Source: Streptomyces spirodelae (lineage in GTDB: Bacteria > Actinomycetota > Actinomycetes > Streptomycetales > Streptomycetaceae). Taken from it: DNA of 64,000 nt. Location: contig NZ_JAFFZN010000017.1 of assembly GCF_017676385.1 (NCBI RefSeq), positions 106,096-170,095 on the forward strand, read 5' to 3'. Each line of letters starts with the position of its first letter. The first letter of the stretch is position 1. The notes beneath the pieces are model-generated. The model had not been told where the DNA came from. It ran no database searches and worked only from the letters and a program-made list of their open reading frames with translations. The position numbers and the translations under genes are program-made. Positions 62,054 to 64,000 of this stretch are shown one piece after another.

Positions 62054-63112
62054 ATGCCAGGTGCCATTTACGCCGAGGGACTGGTGAAGACCTTCGGCGA
62101 GGTCAGGGCGCTGGACGGCGTCGATCTCGACGTCCCCGAATCCACCGTGCTCGGCCTGCTGGGGCCCAACGGCGCGGGCAAGACCACCACGGTCCGCGTG
62201 TTGACCACCCTCTTGCGGCCGGACGCGGGCCGCGCCGTCGTCGCGGGTGTCGACGTACTCAAGGACCCCACCAAGGTGCGCCGCTCCATCGGCCTCTCGG
62301 GCCAGTTCGCCGCCGTGGACGAGTATCTGACAGGCCGCGAGAACCTGCAGATGGTCGGGCGGCTCTACCAGATGTCCGCGCGGGACGCGAAGAACCGCGC
62401 GGACGAACTGCTGGAACGCTTCAACCTGGCCGACGCCGCCGCCCGTACGACCAAGACCTACTCGGGCGGTATGCGCCGACGCCTCGACCTCGCCGCCGCT
62501 CTGGTCGTCAGCCCACCCGTGATGTTCATGGACGAGCCGACCACGGGCCTGGACCCGCGCAACAGGCAGCAGCTGTGGGAGGTCATCGAGGAGCTGGTCG
62601 CGGGCGGTACGACGCTGCTGCTGACGACGCAGTACCTGGAGGAGGCCGACCGGCTCGCCCACGACATCGCCGTCGTCGACCACGGCAAGGTCATCGCACG
62701 CGGCACCTCCGACCAGCTCAAGGCGCAGACCGGCGGCGAGCGCATCGAGGTCGTCGTCCACGAGCGCGGGCACATCCCCGCAGCCGAGGAGGTCCTCAAC
62801 AGCTACGGGATACGCGGTACGGCGCACGAGGGATGCACCGTCGAGCAGCACACCCGCAAGCTGACCGTCCCGGTCACCGGCGGCGCCAAGCTGCTCGCCG
62901 AGGTCATCAGGGAGCTGGACACCCGCGGCATCGAGATCGACGACATCGGCCTGCGCCGCCCCACCCTCGACGACGTCTTCATCTCCCTGACCGGCCATGC
63001 GGCCGAGGGCGAGCGGGAGCCGGGAGCGGCCGGCCGGAACACGACCGAGGAGACCCCCGAGGAGACCCCCGAGACCCCCGAGACCCCCGAGACCCAGGAG
63101 GCCACCAAGTGA
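62054..63112 (+). CDS. ABC transporter ATP-binding protein (DrrA-like, multidrug exporter)
   Basis: 352 aa from ATG 62054. Walker A GLLGPNGAGKTTT (about residues 34-46), Q-loop SGQFAAVDEYLTG, signature YSGGMRRRLD, Walker B PVMFMDEPTTGLDP and H-loop TQYLEEAD. The DrrA-type C-terminal domain (about 225-320) is present. The last 25 residues repeat ETPE (encoded by a 9-bp tandem repeat at about 63046-63095) and end just before the permease start. With the permease it should export a hydrophobic compound such as an anthracycline-type drug. Confidence 0.92.
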   Translation: MPGAIYAEGLVKTFGEVRALDGVDLDVPESTVLGLLGPNGAGKTTTVRVLTTLLRPDAGRAVVAGVDVLKDPTKVRRSIGLSGQFAAVDEYLTGRENLQMVGRLYQMSARDAKNRADELLERFNLADAAARTTKTYSGGMRRRLDLAAALVVSPPVMFMDEPTTGLDPRNRQQLWEVIEELVAGGTTLLLTTQYLEEADRLAHDIAVVDHGKVIARGTSDQLKAQTGGERIEVVVHERGHIPAAEEVLNSYGIRGTAHEGCTVEQHTRKLTVPVTGGAKLLAEVIRELDTRGIEIDDIGLRRPTLDDVFISLTGHAAEGEREPGAAGRNTTEETPEETPETPETPETQEATK

Positions 63113-63969
63113 CGGCCACAGCACAGGCTGCCTCGCCCACGGCGCCCCGCGGCCGGGGCGGCATCGCGCAGTCGGTCACCGACTCGCTCGTGATGGCCAA
63201 GCGCAACCTGATCCGCATGGTGCGCATCCCCGAGGTCGTCATCTTCGGGCTGATCCAGCCGATCATGTTCGTGGTGCTGTTCAGCTACGTCTTCGGCGGC
63301 TCCATCAAGGTCCCCGGGGCCGGGACCAGCGCCAGTTCCTACCGTGAGTTCCTGATGGCGGGCATCTTCGCGCAGACCGTGACCTTCGCGACGGCGGGGG
63401 CCAGTGCGGGCATCGCCGAGGACATGCACAAGGGCCTCGTCGACCGCTTCCGCTCGCTGCCGATGACCCGCGGCGCCGTACTGACCGGGCGCACCCTCGC
63501 GGACCTCGTGCAGACGGCGCTGACCCTGGTCGTCCTCGCCGTCGTCGCGGCGATCGTCGGCTGGGCCCCGCACCAGGGCCTGCTCGACGCCCTCGCCGGC
63601 TTCGGTCTGCTGCTCCTCCTCGGCTACGCCTTCACCTGGATCGGCGCCTTGATCGGACTCTCCGTACGCACCCCGGAGGCGGCCACCTCCGGAGGGCTGA
63701 TCTGGCTGTTCCCGCTGACCTTCATCTCCGTCGCGTTCGTGCCCTCGCAGAACATGCCCACGTTCCTGCAGCACGTCGCGGAGTGGAACCCGTTCAGCGC
63801 GACGGTGGTCGCCTGCCGCGAGCTGTTCGGCAACCTGCCGCCCCGCTACCCGGTCCCGGACGCCTGGCCGATGCAGCATCCGGCGTGGGCCTCGCTGCTC
63901 TGGTCGGTCGCCATCATCGTGGTCTTCCGCACCCTGGCGGTACGCAAGTACCGCTCGGCGACGGGATAG
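63109..63969 (+). CDS. ABC transporter permease (DrrB-like, ABC-2 type)
   Basis: 286 aa from GTG 63109, overlapping the ATP-binding gene by 4 nt (GTGA; AGGAGG 7 nt upstream). About six hydrophobic segments; the ABC-2 family pattern is visible as LIQPIMFVVLFSYVFGG, FLMAGIFAQTVTFATAGASAG, DRFRSLPMTRGAVLTGRTLAD, and NPFSATVVACRELFGN with a terminal LLWSVAIIVVFRTLAVRKY. It forms the membrane channel of the exporter, with the ATPase upstream. The window ends 31 nt after the stop. Confidence 0.92.
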   Translation: MTATAQAASPTAPRGRGGIAQSVTDSLVMAKRNLIRMVRIPEVVIFGLIQPIMFVVLFSYVFGGSIKVPGAGTSASSYREFLMAGIFAQTVTFATAGASAGIAEDMHKGLVDRFRSLPMTRGAVLTGRTLADLVQTALTLVVLAVVAAIVGWAPHQGLLDALAGFGLLLLLGYAFTWIGALIGLSVRTPEAATSGGLIWLFPLTFISVAFVPSQNMPTFLQHVAEWNPFSATVVACRELFGNLPPRYPVPDAWPMQHPAWASLLWSVAIIVVFRTLAVRKYRSATG

Positions 63970-64000
63970 GCAGCCCCGGGACAGCCTCCGGGACATCCCC

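Overview
The window is a high-GC stretch of actinobacterial chromosome, almost certainly from a Streptomyces or a close relative. The signs are strong G/C bias at third codon positions, frequent GTG starts, 4-nt ATGA/GTGA stop-start overlaps, a WhiB-family fragment, an oxyR-ahpCD locus, a GTP-dependent PEP carboxykinase, a GH18 chitinase with a DasR-type operator in its promoter, and GC-rich intergenic palindromes. I see no rRNA, tRNA, CRISPR array, prophage or antibiotic biosynthetic cluster.

Layout. 1-9 kb: the N-terminal end of a WhiB-like gene leaves the left edge, followed by a DUF1707 protein, both classes of fumarase (class I and class II), a DUF402 protein, a methyltransferase and a GAF-SpoIIE-ATPase regulatory phosphatase. 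9-12 kb: peroxide defence (ahpC-ahpD and divergent oxyR), with an extra small secreted-protein gene lodged between them and flanked by two similar leader sequences. 12-22 kb: SPFH protein plus a ribbon-helix-helix-like partner, membrane alpha/beta-hydrolase, AI-2E-type exporter, secreted lysozyme-like hydrolase, PhoH/PIN ATPase, a repeat-filled non-coding stretch, cis-prenyltransferase and aldo/keto reductase. 22.4-35.1 kb: a Tad (Flp pilus) locus: prepilin peptidase, OmpA-like protein, lipoprotein, TadG-like protein, Flp pilin, TadC, TadB, TadA, TadE, a TadZ protein carrying a C-terminal TadE domain, CpaB and a zinc-ribbon protein. 35-40 kb: Nramp-like transporter, chitinase and two tandem trypsin-like proteases. 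40-47.2 kb: a compact catabolic cluster (GntP permease, RidA, IclR regulator and KDG-type sugar kinase, divergent from a D-serine dehydratase-like PLP lyase and an N-acyl-D-amino-acid deacylase-like amidohydrolase). 47-64 kb: two Uma2 proteins, hemolysin-III protein, PEP carboxykinase, alanine-type aminotransferase, TetR, DUF255 thioredoxin-fold protein, cystathionine gamma-synthase, a small sigma-like factor with a membrane partner, MarR, threonine ammonia-lyase and a DrrAB-type ABC exporter.

How the parts work together. The most interesting unit is 40.0-47.2 kb. Its enzyme set (import, N-deacylation, PLP-Zn ammonia-lyase, imine clean-up by RidA, 2-keto-3-deoxygluconate kinase, IclR control) fits catabolism of N-acetyl-D-glucosaminate, the C1-oxidised sugar released when lytic polysaccharide monooxygenases cut chitin. 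It lies about 2 kb from a chitinase gene with a DasR-type operator. This is inference from gene content, not proof. The Tad locus is a complete Flp-pilus assembly set with an unusual TadZ-TadE fusion and a probable CTG start codon. The ABC exporter at the right end is preceded by a perfect 20-bp palindrome inside its promoter and five 12-bp direct repeats of the same half-site, which looks like a cooperative operator array.
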